A stretch of 64,000 nt of DNA from Solimonas marina (GTDB lineage Bacteria; Pseudomonadota; Gammaproteobacteria; Nevskiales; Nevskiaceae): positions 186,001 to 250,000 of the forward strand of contig NZ_JAAVXB010000001.1 of NCBI RefSeq assembly GCF_012241385.1, given 5' to 3'. The notes below the pieces were generated by a model. The model ran no database searches and was not told the origin of the DNA. It saw only the letters and a program-made list of their open reading frames with translations. Of the stretch, positions 36,851-45,701 are shown one piece after another. Position 1 is the first letter of the stretch. Each line of letters starts with the position of its first letter. The position numbers and the translations under genes are program-made.

Positions 36851-37822
36851 ATGCGCCACCTGATCTTCACCGCCCTGCTGCTGGCCCTCGCCTGCGGCAA
36901 CGCGGCTCATGCCGCCGTCTGGCAACCGTCCGCCGGCCACACGCAGATTCCGATCTGGCCGGGCAAGGTGCCGGACGCGGTGACGGACCCGGAGCCGGAA
37001 ACGGTCGTGGTGGGTTCGGAGTGGACGAAGATCACGAACGTCAGCGTGCCGACGATGACGGTGTATGCGCCGAAGGCTCACAACACCGGCGCGGCGGTGG
37101 TGGTGTTTCCGGGCGGCGGTTATCAGATTCTGGCCATCGACATCGAAGGCACGGAAATCTGCGACTGGCTGACCTCGCGCGGCATCACCTGCGTGCTGCT
37201 CAAGTATCGCGTGCCGAATTCGGGGCCGACGTGGGTCAAAGACCACCGCTACTACCCCGAGGTGCAGACGGCCTTGCAGGACGCGCAGCGCACGATGGGG
37301 CTGGTGCGCCAGCATGCGGCGCAGTGGCACATTGATCCGCACAAGATCGGCGTCATTGGCTTTTCCGCCGGCGGTCATCTGGTGGCGGCGGTCAGCACGC
37401 ACTTCGACCAGCGGACGTACCCGGCGGTGGACGCGGCGGATCAGTTGAGCAGCCGCCCGGATTTTGCGATTGCGATCTACCCCGGCCACCTGTGGGCGCA
37501 CGAGGACGAGCCGCGCGCGACGCGCGACGAGACCGATCTGAAACTGCGCGCCGACATCCACGTCACCGCGCAGACGCCGCCGACCTTTCTGTTGCAGGCC
37601 GAGGACGATCACGTCGATGGCGTCGAGCAGTCGTTGGCGTATTACGTGGCGCTGCAAAAGGCCGGCGTGCCGACGGAAATGCATCTGTACGCGCAGGGCG
37701 GCCACGCCTTCGGCCTGCGGCCGAGCAAGCTGCCGATCAGCCACTGGCCGGCACTGGTCGACCAGTGGCTGCAGACCATTGGCATGACGGGTGACACGGC
37801 GGCCGCGCCGGGAGCGCGGTAG
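36851..37822 (+). CDS. secreted alpha/beta hydrolase (acetylxylan-esterase/BD-FAE-like)
   Basis: 323 residues with a signal peptide (HLIFTALLLALACGNAAHA). Oxyanion-hole motif VVVFPGGGYQ, nucleophile elbow GFSAGGH (Ser), acid in AEDDHVDG and His in GGHAFGL complete the triad. The pattern (TVYAP, GTEICDWL, LKYRVP) is typical of endo-xylanase-linked esterases and related carbohydrate esterases. It likely removes acyl groups from extracellular glycans or small esters. ATG at 36851 begins the signal peptide. Probably monocistronic, followed by repeats. Confidence 0.88.
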   Translation: MRHLIFTALLLALACGNAAHAAVWQPSAGHTQIPIWPGKVPDAVTDPEPETVVVGSEWTKITNVSVPTMTVYAPKAHNTGAAVVVFPGGGYQILAIDIEGTEICDWLTSRGITCVLLKYRVPNSGPTWVKDHRYYPEVQTALQDAQRTMGLVRQHAAQWHIDPHKIGVIGFSAGGHLVAAVSTHFDQRTYPAVDAADQLSSRPDFAIAIYPGHLWAHEDEPRATRDETDLKLRADIHVTAQTPPTFLLQAEDDHVDGVEQSLAYYVALQKAGVPTEMHLYAQGGHAFGLRPSKLPISHWPALVDQWLQTIGMTGDTAAAPGAR

Positions 37823-37876
37823 TCAAAGTGGGGCAGAATTTATTTCGCCTTCCGCATACCGGAAGAAGCCCCGAAC

Positions 37877-38007
37877 GGCGGAATAAATCCCGCCCTACGT
37901 TCGAGAGGACTGCCGTGTTTTGTAGGCACGGCGCGAGCCGCGACCTGGGTGGGTTTGGCTGCGCGGGGTGTCGCGGCTTGCGCCGCTCCTACAGGGGCTT
38001 TGGTAGG
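37877..38007 (+). repeat. composite repeat unit 4: B-type + A-type pair (first tandem copy)
   Basis: B-type palindrome (37877-37899, AATAAAT-loop variant), a short spacer (TTCGAGAGGAC...), then an inverted A-type pair (37919-37943 and 37970-37993). A direct copy follows at 38034. The 384-base gap 37823-38206 consists of these two units; no gene is seen. Confidence 0.88.
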
Positions 38008-38033
38008 GGTTGATGTGGCCTGGGGGTGCGGCA

Positions 38034-38195
38034 GGCGGGGCGAATCCCGCCCTACGTTCGCGAGGACCGCTGGTGTTTTGTAGGAGCGGCGCGAGCCGCG
38101 ACCTGGGTGGGTTTGGTTGCGCGGGGTGTCGCGGCTTGCGCCGCTCTTACGGGGGCTTTGGTGGGTGCGACAGGGCGGGATGAATCCCGCCCTGC
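38034..38195 (+). repeat. composite repeat unit 5 (second tandem copy) plus extra B-type
   Basis: Direct repeat of unit 4 displaced by 157 bases: B-type 38034-38056, spacer, A-type arms 38079-38102 and 38128-38151, then an additional B-type palindrome at 38172-38193 that abuts the stop codon of the S9 peptidase gene. Confidence 0.88.
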
Positions 38196-38206
38196 TCGCG
38201 GCGAGC

Positions 38207-40678
38207 TTATGGCGCCTTGGCTACCGGCACGCCGGTGCTGTAGCGGTCCTTGACGTAGCGCGTCATCAGCTCGTGCACACGGCGGTATTCGTCGTACCAG
38301 TCGTCGGCGTGTTCGAACGCGTGACGGTCCATCGGGTACAGCGACAGCCAGAAGTTGTCCTTGTGCAGTTCGATGAAGCGCTGATAGAGGCGGATCGAGT
38401 CGCTGGCCATGACGTTGTCGTCGATCAGGCCGTGGCAGATCAGCAGCGGGTCTTGCAACTGGTCGGCGTATTCGATCGGCGACGAGATCCGGTAGGCCTC
38501 GGGGTCGATCTGCGGATCGTTGAGGATGTCGGAGGTGTAGTCGTCGTTGTAGCTGGTCCAGTCCGACGGCGGGCGCAGGGCGGCACCGGCGGCGAACTCG
38601 CCCGGCGCGCGCAGCAGCGCGATTTCGGTCATGAAGCCACCGTAGCTGCCGCCGTAGATACCGACGCGGTTGGGATCGACGTTCTGGTTCTTGACCAGCC
38701 AGGCCTTGCCGTCGAGCAGGTCTTCGAGCTCCGGATGGCCCATCTGCCGGTAGATGGCGGTGCGCCAGTCGCGGCCGTAGCCGGCCGACGCACGGTAGTC
38801 CATGTCCATCACCACATAGCCTTCCTGCGCCAGCATGTTGTTGAACATCTGCTCGCGGAAGTAGTAGCTCCAACTATTGGTGACGTCCTGCAGATAGCCG
38901 GCGCCGTGCACGAAGAACACCGCCGGGTGCGGCTGGCTCGGCTCATCGTCGGCGGACTTGTAGACCTTGGCGTAGATCACGCCGGCGCCGTGGCTGGACG
39001 GCACCTGGACGATCTGCGGCGGGATCCACTGCATGGCCTTGTACTGCGCGGTGCGGGTGTCGGTCAGTTCCTGGGCGCCGCTGCCGTCGACGTTGATCAC
39101 CGCGAGCTGCGGCGGCACGTAGGCGGACGAGTGCACGACGGCGAGCTTGCCGCCGTCCGGCGACAGCACGTACGAGGCGCCGCCTTCGGCGTTGTTCAAG
39201 CCCTGGTAGCGGGTGACGCGCTGCAGGTCACCACCGGCGACGGGCACGCGGTAGACGTCGTAGTCGGCCGGCGACTGCTGATTGGTCAGCATGTAGAACC
39301 AGTCGCCCTGCGGCGACGGCGTGACCTCGCTGACCTCGAAGTGGCCGGAGGTGAGCTGCTGCGCGCGGCCGCCCAGCGTCTGCGTGTAAAGCTGCGAATA
39401 GCCGCTGGCCTCGCTCAGGTACCACAGCGTGTGGCTGTGCGGCACGAAGCCGAAATCGTTGAAGCTCCAGTTGATCCAGGCCGGATCGTGCAGATGGTTC
39501 TGCGTGACCAGCTTGTGGTCCTTCAGGTCGACGGAGGCGATCCAGCGATCCTTGTGGTCGTTGGCGCTGAGCTGGATGGCGACGGCCTGACCGTCGTCGC
39601 TCCAGGCCATCGGCTGCCGGACGAAACCGGTCAGCGAGACGCCGCGAATCTTCGGCGCATCGAGCGCCTTAGCTTCGTCGTCGTGGCCGTCCTTGCGCAG
39701 CACCTTCTGGGTCTGCTTGCGCAGTTTGGCCAGCGGATCGCTGTCGATGCCGGGCAGCTTGTCGAGCGACAGCTCGTACTTCTCGTGGCTGGCCAGATCG
39801 AGCAGCCAGACGGTCTGCGGCGCGGGCGGGTTGCGGCCGACGTAGGTGCGCGCGTCCTCCGGCTCGGGATAACCGGAGTCAGTGACGTAATGATTGACCG
39901 CCGGCTGCTTGGCCTTGTCCTTGTCGCTGACCGCCGGCTGCGTCACCGCCAGCATCCATTGCCCGGACGGCGACAGCGAGGTGCCGACGATCTCCACGTC
40001 CTTGCCCAGCCAGAACGGACGCGGCGCGCGCGTATCGTCGGCCTGATCCAGCGCCAGGTCGTTCTGCCGCTCGGCGTCGTGCTCGGCCTTGTCGTGGCGC
40101 AGGCTCTTGAACAGGTGCAGCTGCAGGCGGCCGAGCGCGTCGGGCTTGTCGTCGTCCGGGTCGTCCTTGGCGTTGACGATCGCCACCGGCACGGCGGCGC
40201 CGCCGCCCAGGCGATAGCTGAACCACTGTTGGTCGTCGCGGTATTGCACGGCCGAGCCGTCGGCGCTCCACTGCAGGTCGCTTTCATTCTGCGGCGTGCG
40301 CGTCACCTGGATCGCCGGACCGCCGGCAAGGTCGCGCACGAACACGTCGCCGTGGCGCAGCCAGGCCACGTGTCGATGCGCAGCATCGAACACCGGCGGA
40401 CCACCGGCGCTGGCGCGTTGATCGTCACTGAGCTTGACGCTGTCGCCGCCGACCGCGGCGACGCGGTAGAGGTCGTGAATCTCGCTGCCGTCGCGCTTGA
40501 GTTCGTAGTAGATGGACTGGCTGTCCGCACTCCAGTACGGCGCCTCGACCGGCTGACCGATCCAGTCCGGATTGGCCATGATCTGTTCCATCGTCAGCGG
40601 CTGCGGTGCGGACTGGGCGGCGGCAAAGGCGGGTGCGGCCACCAGCGCGACGGCGGCAGCAAGTGCGATACGACGCAT
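38207..40678 (-). CDS. S9 family prolyl oligopeptidase (dipeptidyl-peptidase-like)
   Basis: 823 residues, exported (signal peptide RRIALAAAVALVAAPAFA). Beta-propeller region about 40-560 with repeated WSPDG-like blades (WSADGSAVQYRDDQQW, LSPDGGKLAVVHS). Catalytic C-terminal domain: Ser in GIYGGSYGGFMTEIALL, Asp in CHGLIDDNV, His in YPMDRHAFEH. Cleaves peptides after proline or similar residues in the periplasm. GGGGA precedes the ATG at 40678; 40690 is an alternative. The upstream lipoprotein gene on the same strand ends 65 bases away. Confidence 0.93.
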   Translation of the reverse strand: MRRIALAAAVALVAAPAFAAAQSAPQPLTMEQIMANPDWIGQPVEAPYWSADSQSIYYELKRDGSEIHDLYRVAAVGGDSVKLSDDQRASAGGPPVFDAAHRHVAWLRHGDVFVRDLAGGPAIQVTRTPQNESDLQWSADGSAVQYRDDQQWFSYRLGGGAAVPVAIVNAKDDPDDDKPDALGRLQLHLFKSLRHDKAEHDAERQNDLALDQADDTRAPRPFWLGKDVEIVGTSLSPSGQWMLAVTQPAVSDKDKAKQPAVNHYVTDSGYPEPEDARTYVGRNPPAPQTVWLLDLASHEKYELSLDKLPGIDSDPLAKLRKQTQKVLRKDGHDDEAKALDAPKIRGVSLTGFVRQPMAWSDDGQAVAIQLSANDHKDRWIASVDLKDHKLVTQNHLHDPAWINWSFNDFGFVPHSHTLWYLSEASGYSQLYTQTLGGRAQQLTSGHFEVSEVTPSPQGDWFYMLTNQQSPADYDVYRVPVAGGDLQRVTRYQGLNNAEGGASYVLSPDGGKLAVVHSSAYVPPQLAVINVDGSGAQELTDTRTAQYKAMQWIPPQIVQVPSSHGAGVIYAKVYKSADDEPSQPHPAVFFVHGAGYLQDVTNSWSYYFREQMFNNMLAQEGYVVMDMDYRASAGYGRDWRTAIYRQMGHPELEDLLDGKAWLVKNQNVDPNRVGIYGGSYGGFMTEIALLRAPGEFAAGAALRPPSDWTSYNDDYTSDILNDPQIDPEAYRISSPIEYADQLQDPLLICHGLIDDNVMASDSIRLYQRFIELHKDNFWLSLYPMDRHAFEHADDWYDEYRRVHELMTRYVKDRYSTGVPVAKAP

Positions 40679-40743
40679 GAGGTTCCCCATAGCGGAAAAC
40701 GGGCAGCATAACGCCGCGCGGCGGTATCGGCAGCGCCAATCCC

Positions 40744-41418
40744 TCACTTGACGTATCGCGCAGCTTCCGGCGTCAGGAAGAGCGGGCTGTGCAACTGCAT
40801 CGGGTCGGGCGTTTCGTCTTCTGTATCCGTCGGCAGAGAACTGTCCTTACGACGCGCGATCTCCAGCTCGGTGGCGCGCCGGTCCTCCACGGCGAACACA
40901 GCGCCGAAGTACATCGGCAGGCCCAGCAGGTTTCTGCCATGCAGGCCGTGCGCCGTGTAATTGCCGAGATAAGTGACTTCGTGAGGCCGAATCGTGAACG
41001 GTATCGAGATCGGCTTGGGCGAAAAGTATTTCGTCTGCCCCGGTCCCTCGACTTTCACGATTTCAAAGTTGTAGATCTCGTACTGCCCCGGCGGTAGTTG
41101 CCGAACCACGACATAGCAGCTCTCGGTCTCGGTCCCGTAATCAGGATCGTCGCCGAGCATCATGAATTTCGGGATGTACGCGAATTGACCATGCGGCTCG
41201 TCCGCTGTGGTCACACTCGCATTGGAGGAGAGAACGTGAAAGAGCAACGAATAGCTGTTGTAACTCGTCTTGGACGTATTTCCGATACCCAGAACCACTA
41301 CTCCGGCATCGGCGCTCTGGTAATCCGGCCGGATAAATCCCTTGTCGACGCACCCGACGAGAAGGAATAACGCCGCCAGCACAGCACCAAACAGTGCCCG
41401 AGCACACACCCGTCCCAT
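40744..41418 (-). CDS. predicted lipoprotein, unknown function
   Basis: 224 residues. Signal peptide ARALFGAVLAALFLLVGC with lipobox LVGC. Beta-rich mature domain: SCYVVVRQLPPGQYEIYNFE has the same 'PPGxY' turn as the lipoprotein at 35148-35864, and ITIRPHEVTYLGNYTAHGL-like sequence follows. C-terminal MQLHSPLFLTPEAARYVK. The ATG at 41418 is chosen (GGGGGTGG just upstream) over a GTG at 41424. No family named with confidence; the resemblance to its neighbour suggests both belong to one DUF2846-like envelope group. Confidence 0.72.
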   Translation of the reverse strand: MGRVCARALFGAVLAALFLLVGCVDKGFIRPDYQSADAGVVVLGIGNTSKTSYNSYSLLFHVLSSNASVTTADEPHGQFAYIPKFMMLGDDPDYGTETESCYVVVRQLPPGQYEIYNFEIVKVEGPGQTKYFSPKPISIPFTIRPHEVTYLGNYTAHGLHGRNLLGLPMYFGAVFAVEDRRATELEIARRKDSSLPTDTEDETPDPMQLHSPLFLTPEAARYVK

Positions 41419-41498
41419 GACCACCCCCGATATCGATCCGCTGCGGAGGCTAGCAGTTCTGCTTGAGGGGCATCATGCGACCGTCATGGCTTCGGCTT

Positions 41499-41640
41499 CG
41501 TCGGGCGGAACTCATTCCGCCTGTCGCGAAAGGCGGGATGAATCCCGCCCTACAGGCCATTCAGCTCGTATCACGTGGAGTTGATTCCGCCGTCCGCGAC
41601 CGGCGGGGTAAACCCCGCGCTACCGTCGCAGAGCAGGGTT
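41499..41640. repeat. cluster of B-type palindromes
   Basis: Degenerate and intact copies: 41503-41522 (GGGCGGAACTCATTCCGCC core), 41531-41552 (GGCGGGATGAATCCCGCCC core), 41577-41590 (GTTGATTCCGCC half), 41603-41621 (GGCGGGGTAAACCCCGCG). They occupy most of the 239-base gap before the SDR gene's 3' end. Confidence 0.8.
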
Positions 41641-41657
41641 GATCTCGCCGGGTGCAA

Positions 41658-42572
41658 CTACGGATACGCCGGTTTGCTCGCGGCGGCGGCGTAGTCCATG
41701 TGCTTGAGGTCTTCGATCATGGTCGGGCCTGTGGGCGTCCAGCCCAGGGTCTTGCGCGTCCAGTCGCTGGTCGCGGCCAGATCCATGCCGGCGAAGCCGG
41801 CGAACCAGCCGTAATGCTCCATCGCCTGTTCGGCGGAGATGGAGATCACCGGAACCTGCAGGCCGGCGCCGACGACCTGCGCGATATCGCGGATCGCGAT
41901 GCCTTCCTCGCCCACTGCGTGATAGCGGGCGCCGGCTTCGTTGCGCTCCAGCGCCAGCCGATACAGATGCGCCACGTCCAGCACGTGCCCCGCCGGCCAG
42001 CGGTTCCGCCCTTCGCCGATGTAGGCGCAGACGCGCTTTTCGCTGGCGACCTGCACGAGGATGGACACGAAGCCCTGCTTCACGGTGTCGTGAACCTGCG
42101 GCAGGCGCACGACGGAAACCGACACGCCGGCGTCCAGCAGTTCCTGCGCCGCTTCTTCCGACGCCTTGCGCGGATTGGGGTGCGCAAAGTTGGCGATATC
42201 CTCGCGCGCCGGCTCGCCGTTGCCCGGATCGCCCAGGCCGGTGCCGGAGGTGATCAGCAGCGGTCGCCTAGAACCGGCCAAAGCGGCGCCCATCGCGCGA
42301 ATGACCTGACGGTCCTTTTCACAGTTGGCGGCGAAGTTGGCGAAGTTGTGATCGAAGGCGGTATGGATCACGCCGTCGGCCTGCGCGGCGCCGGCCGCGA
42401 CGCTGGCCGGATCTTCGAGCGTGCCGCGATGGACCTCGGCACCAGCCTTGAGAAGCGCCGCGGCGCCCGCGTCCGAGCGCGTCATGCCGAGCACCTGATG
42501 GCCCGCGCCGAGCAGCTCCTGGACGACGCGCGAGCCGATGAAGCCGGTGGCGCCGGTGACGAAAATGCGCAT
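41658..42572 (-). CDS. NAD(P)-dependent extended SDR (epimerase-like) protein
   Basis: 304 residues. N-terminal MRIFVTGATGFIGSRVVQEL is the GxxGxxG Rossmann motif of atypical/extended SDRs, followed by LGMTRSDAGAAALLKAGAEV. The usual YxxxK is not obvious; HPNPRKASEEAAQELL is in that region, as in many NmrA/epimerase-like SDRs of unknown substrate. Start at 42572 with GGAG 7-10 bases upstream. Divergent from the AraC/VOC pair with a 205-base gap; the AraC protein may also control this gene. Confidence 0.87.
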   Translation of the reverse strand: MRIFVTGATGFIGSRVVQELLGAGHQVLGMTRSDAGAAALLKAGAEVHRGTLEDPASVAAGAAQADGVIHTAFDHNFANFAANCEKDRQVIRAMGAALAGSRRPLLITSGTGLGDPGNGEPAREDIANFAHPNPRKASEEAAQELLDAGVSVSVVRLPQVHDTVKQGFVSILVQVASEKRVCAYIGEGRNRWPAGHVLDVAHLYRLALERNEAGARYHAVGEEGIAIRDIAQVVGAGLQVPVISISAEQAMEHYGWFAGFAGMDLAATSDWTRKTLGWTPTGPTMIEDLKHMDYAAAASKPAYP

Positions 42573-42777
42573 GCGATGTCTCCGATAAGTGAGACCGATA
42601 CGATGGCGCCTTCGCGGCACGGCTTACAGCCGAGACGTTATCCCGGTATAGCGACTAACAGGCTGGGCATACTGCGTGCTGGGGCTCGAAGACGGTACGC
42701 GTTCGAGCCAAGCTTGAGGAGCAGACCGACGCGATCCGCGTTCGCGAATCGATAGAGTTGATCATGAGTCCGACGAC

Positions 42778-43257
42778 ATGACGAAGCGCATCTCAGCGCA
42801 GGAGCCCGAGCTTTTGCGTCGACTGCTGCGCGCGAAGGATCGCATGGATGCGGCCTCATACGAGGACTGGCCGGTCTCACGTCTGGCACAGATCAGCCAC
42901 GTCTCCGCGGCGCACTTCGCGCGGTCGTTCCACGAGGCTTTCGGTGTCCCGCCGCATCGCTATCTGCTGACACGACGGATAGAACGTGCCAAGACGTTAT
43001 TGCGCGACACGGACCTGCCGATCACCACGATCGCCTTTCAAACCGGCTGGCGCAGCCTGGGTACGTTCGGACGGATCTTTCGCGAGATCACCGGCGATAC
43101 GCCGAGCGCCGTTCGCCTACGCGAGCGAGAAGCGGCCAGCGGGCTCGGCCACGTGCCGCTGTGCATCCTGAGCGCCGCACATCGCCCCGATCTGAGGATC
43201 GCAGTTTTGGAGAAGCGACGACGTCGCACGACCGATACAAAGAGCGCCCCAACCTAA
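42778..43257 (+). CDS. AraC-family transcriptional regulator (HTH only)
   Basis: 159 residues with a complete double-HTH AraC domain: VSRLAQISHVSAAHFARSFHEAFGVPPHRYLLTRRIERAK-type first HTH and ITTIAFQTGWRSLGTFGRIFREITGDTPSAVR for the second. No ligand-binding domain; the C-terminal about 40 residues are unassigned. AraC(short)-VOC gene pairs in this order are common in proteobacteria, so it likely regulates the following VOC gene and perhaps the divergent SDR. The start lacks a strong ribosome binding site. Confidence 0.9.
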   Translation: MTKRISAQEPELLRRLLRAKDRMDAASYEDWPVSRLAQISHVSAAHFARSFHEAFGVPPHRYLLTRRIERAKTLLRDTDLPITTIAFQTGWRSLGTFGRIFREITGDTPSAVRLREREAASGLGHVPLCILSAAHRPDLRIAVLEKRRRRTTDTKSAPT

Positions 43258-43266
43258 GGAGTTCTC

Positions 43267-43674
43267 ATGAGCCAGGGAGTTCAGGTCAGTGGTTTGTATG
43301 TGCGCGATCAGGATGAAGCGCTTTCGTTCTACGTCGACAAGCTCGGTTTTCGCGTGCACACGGATGTGCGCAACGGCGATTTTCGCTGGTTGACCGTCCA
43401 GCATCCGGAGCAGCCGTCGTTCCAGCTCGGCTTGTTCAGGCCAGGGCCGCCGATGCTCGATGCGGACACCGCAAAAGCCCTGTCGGCAATGGTCGCCAAA
43501 GGCGCGATGCCGCCGCTGGTGTTGGGGGTCGACAATTGCCGCGCGGCCTATGAGCGCATGCGCGGTCTCGGTGTCGAATTCACGCAGGAACCGGTGGAGC
43601 GCTACGGCAGCGTCGACGCCGGCTTCCGCGATCCGTCAGGCAATGGCTGGAAGCTGATCGAAGAGCGACGCTGA
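43267..43674 (+). CDS. VOC family (glyoxalase/bleomycin-resistance-like) protein
   Basis: 135 residues with two beta-alpha-beta-beta-beta modules: VSGLYVRDQDEALSFYVDKLGF at the start and ERMRGLGVEFTQEPVERYG leading to FRDPSGNGWKLIE at the end, the classical VOC metal/ligand region. Could be a glyoxalase, dioxygenase-like or resistance protein; substrate unknown. AAGGAG stands 5 bases upstream and the gene lies 9 bases after the AraC gene, so they form an operon. Confidence 0.9.
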   Translation: MSQGVQVSGLYVRDQDEALSFYVDKLGFRVHTDVRNGDFRWLTVQHPEQPSFQLGLFRPGPPMLDADTAKALSAMVAKGAMPPLVLGVDNCRAAYERMRGLGVEFTQEPVERYGSVDAGFRDPSGNGWKLIEERR

Positions 43675-43706
43675 GCGGCTTACGCCGTCACGACCAGCGG
43701 CGCGGA

Positions 43707-43758
43707 AGGCGGGATGAATCCCGCCCTACCGTCGGGCGGGGTTCACCCCGTCTTCCGC
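43707..43758. repeat. pair of B-type palindromes downstream of M28 peptidase 1
   Basis: 43709-43730 (GGCGGGATGAATCCCGCCCTA core) and 43733-43751 (GGGCGGGGTTCACCCCGTC). The same two-element arrangement lies at the same place behind the second M28 gene (45630-45686). Confidence 0.85.
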
Positions 43759-43767
43759 GCGACGCAA

Positions 43768-45477
43768 TTACGGCTGGCGCTGATCCGCCGTTGCCTCGCG
43801 TGTCTTCTTGAACGCGACGCCGGCATTCCACGTCGGCCATTCGCGCGAGTTCGCGAGCTGTTGGCCGATGGCGTAGAACACGTCGATGTCCTGCGCGGCG
43901 CCGCGCAGATCCCAGTCCGGCGTCATCGCGTCGCAGGTCTGGTGGTAGCACTTCATGTAGCCGTCCAGCCACTTCTGTCCGTCCGCCTTGCCGCCGCTCA
44001 CGAGGTCCGGCGCGCCGCCCAGGCCCATGATCAGCAGCGACGGCACACCGCGCATCGCCAGCGACAGATGGTCGGCGCGATAGAACAGGCCTTGTTCGAC
44101 ATAGGTTTCCGGCTCGACCGTGCGGTTCTGTGCGGCGGCGGCCTGCTGCATCAGCGCGTCGAGCGACGAGTTGCCCATGCCGACTTCGACCAGGTTCTTC
44201 GCCGGACCGGCGGTCTGCATGATGTCGATGTTGAGATCGGCGACGGTCTTGGCGATCGGGTAGATCGGATGCGTGGCGTAGTACTCGGAACCGAGCAGGC
44301 CGCTTTCCTCGGCGGTCCACAGCGCGAACACCACGCTGCGGTCCGGCTGCCGGTGCGTCTGCGTGAACAGCCGCGCCAGTTCGAGCACGGCGGCGGTGCC
44401 GAGACCATCGTCGTTGGCGCCGGGGCGCAGCGTGCGGCCCTGGGCGTCCGGCGTGCCGCGGCCGAGCGTGTCCCAGTGCGCGCCGTAGATGACGGTTTCG
44501 TCGGGGTGCGTCTTGCCCGGCAGCCTGGCCAGCACGTTCTGGCTCTGCACGGTGCTGGACGTCACCGGCAGATCGGCGCTGAGGCTCAGGCCCTTGAGCA
44601 CGACCGGATGGAAGGCCGTGGAGCGCGCTTCGACGCGCAGGTGGTCGAGGTCCAGGCCGGCGGCCTTGAACAGCGCATTGGCTTCGTCGTGCTGCAGCCA
44701 GCCTTCGACCGGCAGGCCTTCTTCGCCCGGCGCGCGGACGATGTCCGAGCTTTTGCCCTGATGCGCGGACGCCACATTCCAGCCGTAGCCGGCGGCTTTG
44801 GGGTCGTGAATGATCAGCGCGGCCGCCGCGCCACGGCGCGCCGCTTCGGCGAACTTGTAGGTCCAGCGGCCGTAGTAGGTCATGCGCTTGCCGCCGAATT
44901 TGCCGACCGCGTCGTCGCCGGGCTGCGCCGCGTAGTCGGGATCGTTGACGAGCAGGATCACCACCTTGCCGTGCAGGTCGACACCCTTGAAGTCGTCCCA
45001 GCCGATGTCCGGCGCGTCGACGCCGTAGCCGACGAACACCAGCGGCGCGTGGTCGATCTTGATCCTGGGATCGGGGCGGCCGGTGGTCAGCGCGACGGTC
45101 TGGCCTTCGGTCAGCGGCAGCGTGGCGCCGGCAGCGGTGGAGACGAACATCGTGCCCTTGCCGATCTGCGTGTTGAGCAGCGGCACCTGCTGCGTGTACT
45201 GGCCGTTGGCACCGCCCGGCTGCAGACCCATGGCCTTGAACTGCTGGATCAGGTAGTCGACCGTCACCTTCTCGCCGTCGGTGCCGGGGAAGCGGCCTTC
45301 GAAGGCCTCGGACGACAGGGTCTTCACCGTGTCCATCATGCGCTGCGGATCGGCCTTGGCGGCTGCGGCGGTCGGCGCGGTCGGCGCCGGCGCGGCGGCG
45401 TGTTGGGCCGGATGCGAACAGCCGGCGGCGAGAATCAGCAGCGGCAGTGCGCCGGAGACGGCGAGCTTCTTGATCAT
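43768..45477 (-). CDS. M28 family metallopeptidase (copy 1)
   Basis: 569-residue lipoprotein (lipobox ILAAGC) followed by an Ala/Pro linker. Residues about 130-260 form a PA-domain insertion (VFVGYGVDAPDIGWDDFKG, AARRGAAAALIIHDPKA). Zinc site: IYGAHWDTLG (His, Asp), GANDDGLGTAAVLELAR, FALWTAEESGLLGSEYYATHP (catalytic Glu pair), DLNIDIMQTAG and FYRADHLSLA (final His). Aminopeptidase acting in the periplasm or at the cell surface. Highly similar throughout to the gene at 45702-47408; the two are tandem duplicates. AGGGA precedes the ATG at 45477. Confidence 0.93.
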   Translation of the reverse strand: MIKKLAVSGALPLLILAAGCSHPAQHAAAPAPTAPTAAAAKADPQRMMDTVKTLSSEAFEGRFPGTDGEKVTVDYLIQQFKAMGLQPGGANGQYTQQVPLLNTQIGKGTMFVSTAAGATLPLTEGQTVALTTGRPDPRIKIDHAPLVFVGYGVDAPDIGWDDFKGVDLHGKVVILLVNDPDYAAQPGDDAVGKFGGKRMTYYGRWTYKFAEAARRGAAAALIIHDPKAAGYGWNVASAHQGKSSDIVRAPGEEGLPVEGWLQHDEANALFKAAGLDLDHLRVEARSTAFHPVVLKGLSLSADLPVTSSTVQSQNVLARLPGKTHPDETVIYGAHWDTLGRGTPDAQGRTLRPGANDDGLGTAAVLELARLFTQTHRQPDRSVVFALWTAEESGLLGSEYYATHPIYPIAKTVADLNIDIMQTAGPAKNLVEVGMGNSSLDALMQQAAAAQNRTVEPETYVEQGLFYRADHLSLAMRGVPSLLIMGLGGAPDLVSGGKADGQKWLDGYMKCYHQTCDAMTPDWDLRGAAQDIDVFYAIGQQLANSREWPTWNAGVAFKKTREATADQRQP

Positions 45478-45629
45478 GTTTTCCCTGTCTGCGTGACGTC
45501 CGTGCGCAGCGCACGACGGCGAGCGGCATCCGCGCCGCGGATGCTCGACACTAGCCAAGCGTCGTTGACATCCACACCCCGCATCGTTGCGGTGTGCGCA
45601 GCATGGGCGACAAAGCGCCGCTGCCAGCA

Positions 45630-45686
45630 CGCGGAAGGCGGGGTGAACCCCGCCCTACTGCAGGCCTGGATTCATCCCGCCGTGCT
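45630..45686. repeat. pair of B-type palindromes between the tandem M28 genes
   Basis: 45633-45655 (GGCGGGGTGAACCCCGCCCTA core) and 45668-45683 (GGATTCATCCCGCC half). Position relative to the M28 gene mirrors 43707-43758, suggesting that the duplication unit included the repeats. Confidence 0.8.
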
Positions 45687-45701
45687 CCGCGAAACCCGCG
45701 A

